DNA of 64,000 nucleotides from Chondrilla cf. caribensis (Eukaryota; Porifera; Demospongiae; Chondrillida; Chondrillidae): NCBI GenBank assembly GCA_964020155.1, contig OZ026564.1, positions 3,126,223 to 3,190,222 of the forward strand, read 5' to 3'. Shown piece by piece: positions 33,782 to 44,295 of this stretch (position 1 is its first letter; each line of letters starts with the position of its first letter). The notes under the pieces were generated by a model. It saw only the letters and a program-made list of their open reading frames with translations, ran no database searches and was not told where the DNA came from. The position numbers and the translations under genes were made by a program.

Positions 33782-34813
33782 GATAATGAAAGTTATTATA
33801 AAGTTAATATTATTATTCATATTGAAACTGACCTTTCAAAGCTGGTCAAGACATTATCTAATGGTGTATACCCAGGCATGCAAATAGCAATTCTTGAGAA
33901 TTGTACTCTGAATAAACAACAGTGCAGGCCGCCCTATCCAATTCCCAAATAAGTTAACCTACAGTTTATCTTGTGATAGTTCTCAGGAAATCCGTGCAGT
34001 ATAGTACCTGGAACACCTATATGTTAGCATGCATATAATATTATACACAGTGTCACACGTACTCACATATATTATGCACACATGTACTCACAAGCCGGTT
34101 TAGTATAAATATAAGTTGCAGTACGTATAGTGCATACAACAAAAAGGCAATTCTGAGATACAAAGTGTACCACAACGTAGCTCACTACTTTGATTTACCT
34201 GGTGTAATCACTATTGGGACTATCATTCTTGAAGAGTGAACTATATACCATTCTAAAGGTGAGTGTCTTACGCTGCACAGTATATATTAAATAAATTTAT
34301 TGAAAACATAATGGTTGTAAGAACCCCCATCCACCTATCTGTAAAAGGTGCCTGTTATTGGATGGTTGATCATTCCATACAGTATAAGTGTCTTATTTTG
34401 ATATAATTTTCGACTTTCAAAGTCATCAAAACCTTGCCAAAACTATATCAATCAATCAATCAGTCAATAATTATTTGAGTGCACCACAACCAAAGGTGCT
34501 AGGACATACCATTGGTCCTATGTAGCACTATACATCAGTACACAACCGTTACATCAGAATTAACTATGGAGTATCTAGTACACTAGTCCATCACTATTAC
34601 AAAATAATGAGTTACACACCAAATCTGGCTGACCACATTACGCTAAGATGATTTAAAATGTTAAAATATTATTAAGTTATAAATGGGCAATAGTCCAAAC
34701 TAAACACTCCTATGTATAGTACTGTACCAATTTATTGTAACAATTTACTGTATTTAGTCTATTGATTTTTTAGCAATATTGTTGCTACATTCACAGGAAT
34801 TATATAATAGATC

Positions 34814-36193
34814 ATGGCTGAGCTGGAGGAAGTTACTGATCAGATGGCCCTAGTGAAAATAGGGGATGAGCAATTCTCCATCCTAGAAATACCTTCTTCA
34901 AAATCCATGATAGTTAAGAAGGAGATAGACAGGATGTTGGGATTCATTGATCTAGATATTCTTGTTGACGACCTTGGGCGCGTTGGGAACTTTGTGAGGA
35001 TAGCCTACAACGGAGTAGCGGGATATACTGACCTCCAGATCAAAATACGCAGGATTGGCTATGACGTTACTAAACTCTGCGACAAATCGGCAGTCACTGT
35101 GTCCATGTATAAGCGTGCTTCCACTAGCATCTTGGCTGATTTGCAAGGTACGTACCAGTTCCTGTTGGATCGGCTAGAAGACATGGCCTTGGAAACACTC
35201 GCCGCAGTAAATGATGTTGCCAAGGATATGGCAGGTGCCGCCGAACAGCTATCGAAGGAATTTGATGAGCAGTCAAAGAAAGTCGAGTCAGCACTTGAAG
35301 ACACCATGAATACCAAAGGAAGAGAAGAGGAGAACAAGAAGGAAATAGAAAAAAGGAGGCGCGAATTAGAATTAAGTAAAGAAAAATCCGAAAAAGAGGT
35401 GAAGGAAATGGAGAAGGAGCTGGAGCAGTATGAGAAGCGATACCAAGAAGCTCAGAGAAAACAAGAATCAGCAGAGTCGTCTGCTAGAAATCCTTTTAAG
35501 CAAATGGTCAATGCCATTTTTTCGGTAGCAACAGCTCCATTCACTCGTGGCCAAGGTGGAGCTCAGCTATTTGACACAGATTCAGATATGAAAGTAGCTG
35601 AAAACTACAGAAAAGAAGCTGATTCCTATCATAAAGACATGAAGGAACAGAGATATGTCCGTCGCAAAGCACTTGGAGACATAGCAGAGTTTGCAAAATC
35701 CATTGAAAATTGCATATCAGATAAAGAACTAGCTGAAGCTGCCATTGGTGCTCTCCAAAATGCCATGGGAGGCTTGAAGAAACTGTCCGCACTCATGCTG
35801 AAGGTGTCTCTATTTTGGAAACAAATGCAATTGCATTGTGAGACCCTAGCTAAAGACAAAATGAAGAGAATGGTGGAAGCAGCCATGAGGAAACCCGAGG
35901 CCGAACGTATCAGAGTGTGGACAAACATAGGCTTCAAGAAAGCAGCCATGCAGTATTACTCTCAGTGGGTGGCTTTAGATGACGTTTGCGGTACCTACAT
36001 GAACAAAATCAAAGAGACCCAGAGGACTCTCTACGCATATCTAGAAGAAAACCCAACAACTGAAGAAGCTCGGAGGAATGTCCGTCAGCTGGCCATTGCA
36101 TTCAGGAAGGACCTTGAAGAAGCTCAGAAAGAAATAGACAAACAAAACAAAAATGCTGAGGATGCGGAAGCAAAGCAGCGTGCAAATGAATAA
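34814..36193 (+). CDS. A copy 4: helical coiled-coil protein, 459 aa
   Basis: Intact. Same layout as the other A genes: N-terminal domain 1-125, coiled coil 130-225, low-charge linker 226-252 and C-terminal helices with conserved FWKQMQLHCE and YSQWVALDDVC. Distinctive changes are MLGFIDLDIL near 41-50, MYKRAS near 98 and KKAAMQYY near 376. The ATG lies after a slightly longer leader tail (ATAATAGATC) than in copies 2 and 3. It pairs with B copy 3. Confidence 0.87.
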   Translation: MAELEEVTDQMALVKIGDEQFSILEIPSSKSMIVKKEIDRMLGFIDLDILVDDLGRVGNFVRIAYNGVAGYTDLQIKIRRIGYDVTKLCDKSAVTVSMYKRASTSILADLQGTYQFLLDRLEDMALETLAAVNDVAKDMAGAAEQLSKEFDEQSKKVESALEDTMNTKGREEENKKEIEKRRRELELSKEKSEKEVKEMEKELEQYEKRYQEAQRKQESAESSARNPFKQMVNAIFSVATAPFTRGQGGAQLFDTDSDMKVAENYRKEADSYHKDMKEQRYVRRKALGDIAEFAKSIENCISDKELAEAAIGALQNAMGGLKKLSALMLKVSLFWKQMQLHCETLAKDKMKRMVEAAMRKPEAERIRVWTNIGFKKAAMQYYSQWVALDDVCGTYMNKIKETQRTLYAYLEENPTTEEARRNVRQLAIAFRKDLEEAQKEIDKQNKNAEDAEAKQRANE

Positions 36194-36532
36194 CATTCAT
36201 TTCAGAATCCCTGTAATGATTCAATTGTTTAATTCAGTACCACATGTAGGCTTATATTTTGTAATGTAGACAAAATCTTTGATGATAGCGACAATGACAC
36301 ATATTATTATGTGCATTGTGTATTGTGTATCATCATGAATTTCATGTATCACACTAGACAATCTCTGTGTTTGTGCAATACATAGACATGTTATGACACC
36401 TGAATAAATGAGGGTAACTGCACTAACATTACTTGAAGTATCGTAATTAAAATACACGCGAGGCCCGGTATAACAAGAGTCGTACCGCGTCCGGTAAACT
36501 TGACAATAGCTCAGGTCGTTTGTTTTGATAAA

Positions 36533-36779
36533 ATGGCGGTTGGTGTAGGAACGTCAGTATACAAATCAGTGGATTTCTGGATTTGCTGTCAGCATGCGAA
36601 GCCCATTCCTCCTACACCCGGTGAAGCAAAGAAAGCACTTCAGAGATTTTGTATCTGCCAAGCCTAGTTGTACTGAACTCTTTACTTCCATAGCAGACCT
36701 AGAGGATGCAACCTTTCATTTGATTGATACTTCCCGGGTGCAGTCACATATCACCAATTTCTTCAGTTTAAAATCATAA
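36533..36779 (+). pseudogene. C locus 5: exon 1 start fused to Tigger transposase tail
   Basis: The C start (MAVGVGTSVYKSVDFW...) runs to CAGCATGCG at about 36598, then joins directly and in frame to the Tigger tail (KPIPPTPGEAKKAL). An eight-base deletion shortly after shifts the frame to a stop. Unit 2 keeps both parents about 1.05 kb apart (23465 and 24515), so unit 3 arose by deletion. The transposase tail frame reopens to 36779. Confidence 0.7.
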
Positions 36780-39637
36780 TAACCGATGTTTATTACTGTA
36801 ACAGGTCATATATTAGTTAATATTTTCTTTATAACCCTTGTATATATGTTTATGACAGTGTAATACTTATGCTGAAAATGATTGCTCCTGTTAATGTGAA
36901 TTTCTGATTAGAGAAATTTTTCAGCTGTTCTGCTGAGATTCCTACTAACAAGACTCCACTGTATATAGTTCACTCTTTAATATTATAGGCCTAGTGGTAA
37001 CACCAGATAACTCAGAGTATCGGACTGCACGTGGCACACTTTGTATCTCAGAATCGTGTACAGTGTCGTATGTTTGCACTAGTTCAGCTTAAATTTATCT
37101 ATACCAAACTAGCTTGTGAGTGTACATGAGTTACTATGTATAAATGTGTGTTGTTGTGTTCCAGGTACTATGCTTACTAGATTTTCTGAGAACAAACTGT
37201 GGTTTTAACTCATTTGGTTAAACATATAGGGCTTGCCTAGGCCTGCACCTTGTTGTTTATTTAGAGGTAATTAGTATTTAGCATTTCTTGAGAACTGTAC
37301 TCTGACAGCTCACACCACAGTTTCGCTGAAATAGCAAAGTAACCATGGCAATGACATAACACAGCTGACAGAGCAAGGTCAGCCTAGTAATTCCTTCACC
37401 TTGCCTGGATGACCCTACCTAAGCAGTCTCCCAAGATTACCATACCTATGGATCATTACAGAATGCTTATAGATTGATGACCACTTTAGTCCTATATTCC
37501 CAGATCAAAATGGATTTAAAGAGCACACAGTGAGACACTTGTCTTATCATTTTCTTGTCATTATCACACTGCAGTAATCAATAAATGGGCCAATTACCAA
37601 GTTCATTTTGGCAAAGACGTACACAACATAGGTGAAGTGGTCTGACTATAGCAACTGGACATGTAAGTCCATACCGTATCTTTAGTTGTTGGTACATCAA
37701 AAATGACAGACTCCATCTGGATTCAGTTATGTGTACAATAGAACCTCTAACATAACCAGAGCACAGGTACATAATAATCTATTATAATTGGAGTGACATA
37801 GCTACATAATTGCAATTATTATAATAAACCATAGGTAATTTAAATTTATGTGCTAAGTAGTTACTGTAAATTATCATTTCCGCGAAGAAATTGGTATTCA
37901 GTTTCATTCATGAACACCCAATGACGTAATCGAAACCGACACGTGACGTGACGTACTGCAATAGGATTTGCAAAACTTTTTGTCACGAAATTGAGCAATT
38001 CGTGAACGTTTGTCCCGAGAAAGTTTCCATCCATATGGTATTATTATTGATGATTTTACCTTAATAAACTTTCCCATGATTGGTGCCTGATCAATGGGTA
38101 CACAGCAACTTAATAGATCCGAGGATGATATAATCCAAGGCCACTTTCCACGAATGTTACAAGCAATGGCCCTTTGCTTTGGAATCCACAGTACCACTAA
38201 ATATACTTTTACATAATTATTATAAGACCTATGCATGGCATCCAGGGTGTTATATTATGACCTAATATGGACAAATGGAATTCCCAATATCAAATGATAA
38301 GATATACGTACACAATAAATAATTCCTGGAATAGGTTGCCATGGGTACTAATATGATTATAATAATGAAAGTTATTCTAAAGTAATACTCAGGCAAACAT
38401 GTTTGTGAAGGGGAGTTGCTAGGTTCATACTTCCAGACTAACAGGTGTCTCTGATCTGAAGTGACCTTTCAATGATTGCTGCCCATGGCATTACGCAGTG
38501 GTGAATACCCAAATGTATTAAAGGTAAATATAACATAGGCATAGGAATGGGGGAGGGGGGCACTTCCCCCTTAAATATTTGTAAGATTTGATAAGCATTG
38601 ACCCCCAAACTACATAGCATAATGAACTTGCAAAAATGCCGTATCACCTCAAAATGGAGTGATCTATCCAGCTGCAACTCATAAATGCTAATTGTAGTAT
38701 TCTAGTGAATTATGATTGGAGAGAAAGAAGATTTACTGAATTGCCTCCAACAAGTGTGTGCCAAGTTGTCCTCCATTGTAGTGTGACATGTACTACATGA
38801 GTAAGCATGTTATTGTCATCGGTGACTGGGAGAAGCTGTTTTGTGTTGACAGTACTAGTTTGAGTCAATGATCGAAATAGCAAGCAAATTTGTTCGCATT
38901 GTGGCTTTATCAAAGTGCAATGAGGGAGTGTCTGACTCTGAATTGGACAACCCTGGATTCAGTGCAACGGCCAACCTGAGCTTGAGAAGGAATCACCACC
39001 AGTTACTGACCCCAGTACTAACCCCCAATTGGAAGACAACACATTTGTCTCTTGCCAAAGTGCATGTGCACTGACCTACAAGTAGTGAACCAGCAAATTC
39101 ATTTATAAGTGCTAATTCACGCAGACAGGGATACTTTGGTACTTTTCCTTGACATTCATGCATACTATTATGGTTTTGTAATTTGTAGAATTTTGTTCAG
39201 TGGTAGTATTGAGTTGACACCTTTTTATCCTTGTATTCAAATAGTTGTTTGCGTACGTATCATGCCAACAGGATACGGCTATACTGCCAAATTATTACAT
39301 ATATATCCTACCTCAATGCGGAACCTTTTCAAACACCATGATATATGACATTGTATGTAATTTTGACAATTGTACTCTGAGTGAACAGCAGCACATCCCA
39401 CCCCTCCGTACTATTTCCAAATAAGTTATAGACTACAGTTTACCTGGTGATAGTTCTCAGGAAATTCGGTATTAATTTATGACCTATGTAGTATGGGTTA
39501 CAGGCATTCCTATAATATGAAGTGATGAGGTATACACAGTAAACCATTCCTGGAATTAGGTTGCCATGGGTACTAATAATATTATGATTGTAATAATGAA
39601 AGTTATTCTAAAGTAATACTGACAGGCAAATGTCAAC
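36780..39637. other. Mosaic spacer of array fragments, unit 3
   Basis: Near-identical, collinear copy of 24710-27566: Tigger end (about 36955-36967), inverted A leader (about 36968-37200), C-intron piece, B-type leader (about 38048-38110) and GGTTGCCATGGGTAC at 38334-38348 and 39559-39573. No intact gene. Confidence 0.6.
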
Positions 39638-40233
39638 ATGCCCAAGCTGGAGGAAGTTATTGACCGGATGCATGGCCCTTGTGAAAATAAGCAAGGAGCA
39701 ATTCTACATACTAGAAATACCTTCTTCAAAATCCATGATAGTTAAGAAGGAAAGAGATACCATGTTGGGATCCATTGATCTAGCTGTTCTTATTGATGAC
39801 CTTGGATGCGTTGGGAACTTTGTGAGGATAGCCTACAACGGAGTAGCGGGATTTACTGACCTCCAGATCAAAATACGCAGGATTGGCTATGACGTTACTA
39901 AACTATGCGACAAATCGGCAGTCACTGTGTCCATGTTCAAGCGTGCTTCCACTAGCATTTTGGCTGATTTGCAAGGTACGTACCAGTTCCTGTTGGATCA
40001 GCTAGAAGACATGGCCTTGGAAACACTCGCCGCAGTAAATGATGCTGCCAAGGATATGGCAGGTGCCGCCGAACAGCTGTCTAAGGAATTTGATGAGCAG
40101 TCGAGTCGGCACTTGAAGATACCATGAATACCAAAGGATTGCATTGAAGGACCTTGAAGATGCTCAGAAAGAAATAGACAGACAAAACAAAGATGCAGTG
40201 GATGTGGAAGCAAAGCAGCATGCAAATGAATAA
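39638..40233 (+). pseudogene. Decayed A copy 3
   Basis: Same structure and same internal deletion as the copy at 27567. Here a start at 39674 (MALVKISKEQFYILEI) leaves about 150 codons open, through the N-terminal domain and the start of the coiled coil, ending in SSRHLKIP after the deletion join. A truncated N-terminal product is possible but unlikely to match A in function. Confidence 0.8.
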
Positions 40234-40451
40234 CATTCATTTCAGAATCACAGTAACGATTCAATTGTTTAATTTAGTACTATACATATAGGCTTATTTT
40301 GTAATGTAGGCCATATTCTTTTATGGTAGTTAAAATGTTGCATGTTATTTGATATGAAACTTCAATTAATAAGGGTAACATTTACGTGATTATCATAAAA
40401 ATACATAACGCGTCAAACTGGACAATAGCCCAGGGCGTTTGTTTTATTAAA

Positions 40452-40475
40452 ATGGCGGTTATTCCAGAGTTATAG
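40452..40475 (+). promoter_or_regulatory. Upstream open reading frame before gene C
   Basis: ATGGCGGTT within the AAAATGGCGG block opens a seven-codon frame (MAVIPEL, stop) 46 bases before the C start. Loci 2 and 4 have the same uORF (MAVIAEL). Loci 1, 3 and 5 instead read through in frame into the anchor. It could reduce C translation. Confidence 0.4.
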
Positions 40476-40521
40476 GCACGCCCGTCTACAAGCGGATTTC
40501 TGCATTTCCTGTCAGCACGCG

Positions 40522-42491
40522 ATGCTGCCGATCATTTTAGTTATTTTATGGACAGCCTTGATAGGAGTCATCATATACACAATCAGGTACTACAGGAGCA
40601 GAAATAAAACATCTACAAGACTTCTAACCATTAGTAGTAAGTAATGATTTGTCTCTCTCTCTGTACGTATTTGATGAAATAGGTGAATCTTCTCAGCTCG
40701 TTCACAGGGGTGAATCGGGCTATATTTAGTTCAAATTTCCCAGAGTATTGTCAATTTCCCATAGGGGACGCAAAGGTTAGGTGCTTATCAGGAATACCTG
40801 TTAGTCATCCGTAATAAATGGATCAACTACCTAGTTCATTGTGGCAAAGACGTACACAGCATAGGTGAAGTGGTCTGACTAGCAACTGGACATGTAAGTC
40901 CATACTGTATCTCTAGTTGTTGGTACATCAAAAACGACAGACTCCATCTGAATTCAGTTATGTGTACAATAGAACCTCACAATTGAGACCACCTATGGGA
41001 CCAGTTAAAGAGGTCTCAATTTTGAGGTGATCCGCATAATTCAACATTTAAAATGTATAGAGTAATACAGTACAGGAACCCCTTGGACTGGGAAAAGTGG
41101 TCCCATTACTGAGGTGGTCTCGTTACTGATGTGGCCCTATTACTGAGGCAGTCCCATTACTGAGGTGTTCCCAGTACTGAGGTGGTCCTATTACTGAGGG
41201 GGTCCAATTACTGGGGGGTCCAATTACTGAGGTGGTCCCATTACTGAGGTGGTCTGAATACTGAAGTGCTTTTTAAGTGGAGTTCTACTGTACTAGTTAC
41301 TCAACAGTGAGAGTCTTCTGAGTACAGTATTGGCACTAGAATTGGTCTGTGAGGCTATTTTGTCATCTACATACATACGTACATATATATGTATGTATGT
41401 AGATGACAAATAGTGTGTGTGTATGTGTGTGTGTTGCATAGTTATGACTACCTGAGTATGCCACCAACCATTGAACCAATGTATAATACAGAGTGTAAAT
41501 GGAGTCATACACACATGCACTATATACTGGATGTACATTAGCTGTTGGTGTTGGTGTTCAGCTGTCCCATATGTGTATTACATATGAATGGTCATTCACC
41601 CACTCCTTAGGTGAAGTCGATGATGGATCTTCTAAATCGAGGGTGCTGGCAGAGTGGAATGATATCATAGCTGACTACATGCCTCAAGATGAGGACGATA
41701 ATGATGTAGAGGGGGGAGGACTAGTGGGGGCGGGAGACCACAACCTAACTCTCTCGACCAACTACGACAATAGAAGCAGTGTGGGGGAGTTTGCTGTTGA
41801 TCTGAATGGAGACAGAGGTGACGGTGAGTCTGGAAGCCAACGTGGTTCCAGTCTGCTCGACGAAGTCTTCAGTGACGAATTCTTCCAGGTTTTTGAAAAC
41901 GACTACTTCCACGTGAGAGATAGCGTTCACAAACCACCAGGACCTGCTGACACAGACAAAAATGACATTCGTCGATCAGATTCAGATGAAAGCTATGAAC
42001 TGCGTGAAATGGGAAGTGGACACCAATTTGATCCCAGTCTCCATCATCCCTCCTCTCTCACTGGTGTTGATGGACAACTTCCATTGCGAGAAATTGAAAG
42101 AGATACAGATGAAACGTCTCACAAGGAACATATACCAAGCTCGTTGAACAAGGATGAGAAGAGGAATAATGGTTTGAACGATCACAGGCTTGAAGAAGGT
42201 GAAAATGGGGTAACTAGAGTGAAGAAGAAACGTAAACAGCCGGCAGTCCGTGAGTACTCATTCGGAGAAGGGCATCCAAAGAAGAAGGTCAAAAGGAAGA
42301 AAAAGCGTAAAGCAAGAAAGCCACCCATCACAGAGTACACGTTCGGTGAAGCTGGCTCCGAGAGCCAAGAGGCTAGCAAGTGTGACAAGGAAGCTAAGAA
42401 ACCAGTCACTGGTGAGTACAGCTTTGTCACAAACATCGATGACATTGAATCGGACGAGGACGAACAGGTGGAGAAGTTCACTTATTTATAG
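40522..42491 (+). CDS. Gene C, the only intact copy: membrane-anchored protein with mixed-charge tail, 331 aa
   Basis: Two exons, 40522-40636 and 41611-42491, joined in phase 1 (A|GTAAGT ... CCTTAG|GT). Residues 2-20 are a strongly hydrophobic anchor, then a basic stretch (RYYRSR), so the long tail is probably cytoplasmic. Residues 40-210 are acidic and Ser/Asp/Asn-rich. From 252 come two 27-residue repeats starting EYSFGEG and EYTFGEA, with a third start EYSF at 307. A Lys/Arg tract lies between (about 261-275) and could act as a nuclear signal if the tail is released. It ends in an acidic stretch and FTYL. No family recognised. The exon structure rests on conservation with five decayed copies. 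Confidence 0.75.
40961..41293. mobile_element. MITE-like element with 17-bp minisatellite in the gene C intron
   Basis: Runs from TGTACAATAGAACCTCAC to AGTTCTACTGTAC, with about seven to eight GAGGTGGTCCCATTACT-type units (about 41100-41265). The intron remains spliceable on sequence grounds. Confidence 0.7.
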
Positions 42492-42807
42492 TCTCACTAT
42501 AGCTTGTTTTTATTGACTATTTAATGTACAGTTCATAAACTTTGAATTAAAATTTGTTCTTTCTTATTCAAGCTGACCATAATATTTTACATGTATAATA
42601 TGTAACAAACAGTATAATGTATATACTTACTGTATATAATAATGTATATACGTAATGTACTGAAACTGTAATAATGTATACGTGGTTATAATGTTATATA
42701 TATTTGCAATAATACTTATCCTTAATACTATATTAACAGCTGTATAGTATTATAAAAATTATGTGCCATGTATATACTTACACAATTTTGTACTATATAT
42801 ATTATGC

Positions 42808-43116
42808 TTGTCTTCCGTTACCATGGTAACTGAGCGATATCCTCGGGTGATAAATATGCTAACCTGTCCTAGGACTTCAGGCGAATTTATCACCCGGCGA
42901 TAACTAATTGACAGTCTAATTAATATAGTTTCTACGCATTCAATTGTGTCGGCATCAATGAATATCATTAACACTATAACAAAATGATCTCAAACGGAAG
43001 ACAAATTAGTTATCACCCAATTACTCAGATGGTAGCCTAATAGAATTACTCGACCTCGGCTTCGCCTCGGTCTCGCATTCTATTACGGCTACCATCCTCG
43101 TAATTGGGTGATAACT
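42808..43116. mobile_element. Nested fold-back element with RFX-type X-box
   Basis: Outer arms are TTGTCTTCCGTT (42808-42819) and its complement (42993-43004). An inner hairpin is CGGGTGATAAAT (42844-42855) with 42885-42896. An adjoining hairpin with 17-base arms (43008-43024 with 43100-43116) encloses a second stem and a CTCGGCTTCGCCTCGG loop. GTTACCATGGTAAC (42817-42830) is a perfect X-box palindrome. It lies at the right edge of the array, between gene C and R1. Confidence 0.65.
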
Positions 43117-43360
43117 ACTACATACACTTTTATTATTGGTATGTACATACGACATACATACAGGTACGTTTACATGCAGGATCATATGTGTAATAACAGT
43201 AATAATTACATATTAACTGCTATCATTATACAGCCAGCTGCAGACCTAGATTATAACTTGTTTAAGCACTACAAAATTATAACTTCGCTACGATTACCAT
43301 TCTACGTATAACTATCCTTACAAAACCTATCACGTTGTCTTGTGTTACGTATGAAATGCT

Positions 43361-44295
43361 TCACACCAAGTAACTGGTATCATCACACTGGTCCACCTTC
43401 ACATCCGGGGGACGATTGTGAGACCTACCACCAGGCCGAACCTTCGGGTCCTCGGTATTCACCTCAAACTTGCTGATCAAGGCACGCAGCTTCATTTGAC
43501 GGCCGGGTGGGGGTTTGTGGTCCTTCTTTTCCAAACTGTCTCTCTCTTTCAGACCAGTTGCTTTCACAGAAGAAGTATGGGAATGCTCAAGCAGTGTATT
43601 CTCATCCACACCAGCAAGGTTCATACCATCACAATCATCGTCTGGTATCTTCTCCTCATCCATTTCAGCTGTGTCATTCCCGTGGACTGCCAAAGTTGGT
43701 TCTTCGTCATCAGTGTGGGAGGGAACAACCTGGTCCTTAGGGAGACTGGACACAGGTTCATCCTTGACTGCTCCCATCTCCCATTCTTTGGTTTGAGAGG
43801 TCACCTTCACCAAGTGTACCACATCTGAATCGCTTTCCCCACAGCTGTCTTCTCCCAAGGTAGCACTCTCGTCTGATTCAGAGTCTTCGTCTTTGCCTGG
43901 CCCATCGTCTTCATCGGAAGTATCACTGGAATTGGTGCTATACTCGCAGTCTTCATCCTCAGGGTCAATGTCAACATTGTCGTCCAAATTGGTTTCCTCG
44001 AATTCTGGATTCTTATAACCATCTCCATCTTCAAGGTGGTCCTCCCAACCAGCATCACCTTCTTCTCCAGCATACACAGGATTCATCATGGTGGCACCGA
44101 GGAGGTTTTCAACGCCGTGAACAGCTCGCCCCTTGTTTCGGCGTAGCCTGTACTTTCTTCTCCAATGTTTTGGTGTCTCAGACATCTGCTCTTCCCCTAT
44201 CACCCGTGGATCACATATTGCCAACGGTTTCACCTTCCTGCGTTTCCTCCGGAAGCAGTGTATGATGCATCCAAGTATCACGACGATACCGAGGA
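43361..44295 (-). CDS. R1 exon 15: end of membrane helix and cytoplasmic tail
   Basis: Starts [15 protein letters not shown], completing the hydrophobic segment, then a stop-transfer cluster RRKRRKVK. The tail has MNPVYAG, an NPxY motif of the PTB-binding or endocytic kind, and a related GYKNPEF. A long Asp/Glu/Ser stretch follows. It ends SYLV, compatible with a class II PDZ ligand. No kinase or known signalling domain is present. Confidence 0.85.

Larger units (their letters stand above)
32643..34813. promoter_or_regulatory. Divergent B/A promoter region, unit 3, split by an insertion
   Basis: It carries the B leader intron (32649-32876), the inverted CCAAT (near 32898), a variant of the 15-base motif (GGTTGCTATGGGTAC, 33091-33105), then the foreign insertion 33117-33781. 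The A leader exon ends at 34258 and the leader intron runs 34259-34796. That intron is longer than in other units because of extra sequence around 34440-34640. Confidence 0.6.

Noticed and set aside
42400..42425. GTGAGTAC donor-like sites inside C exon 2 (also near 42250)
   Set aside because: They recur because the 27-residue repeat encodes EYS at each start. Splicing there would drop the conserved tail, and no matching acceptor keeps the frame.
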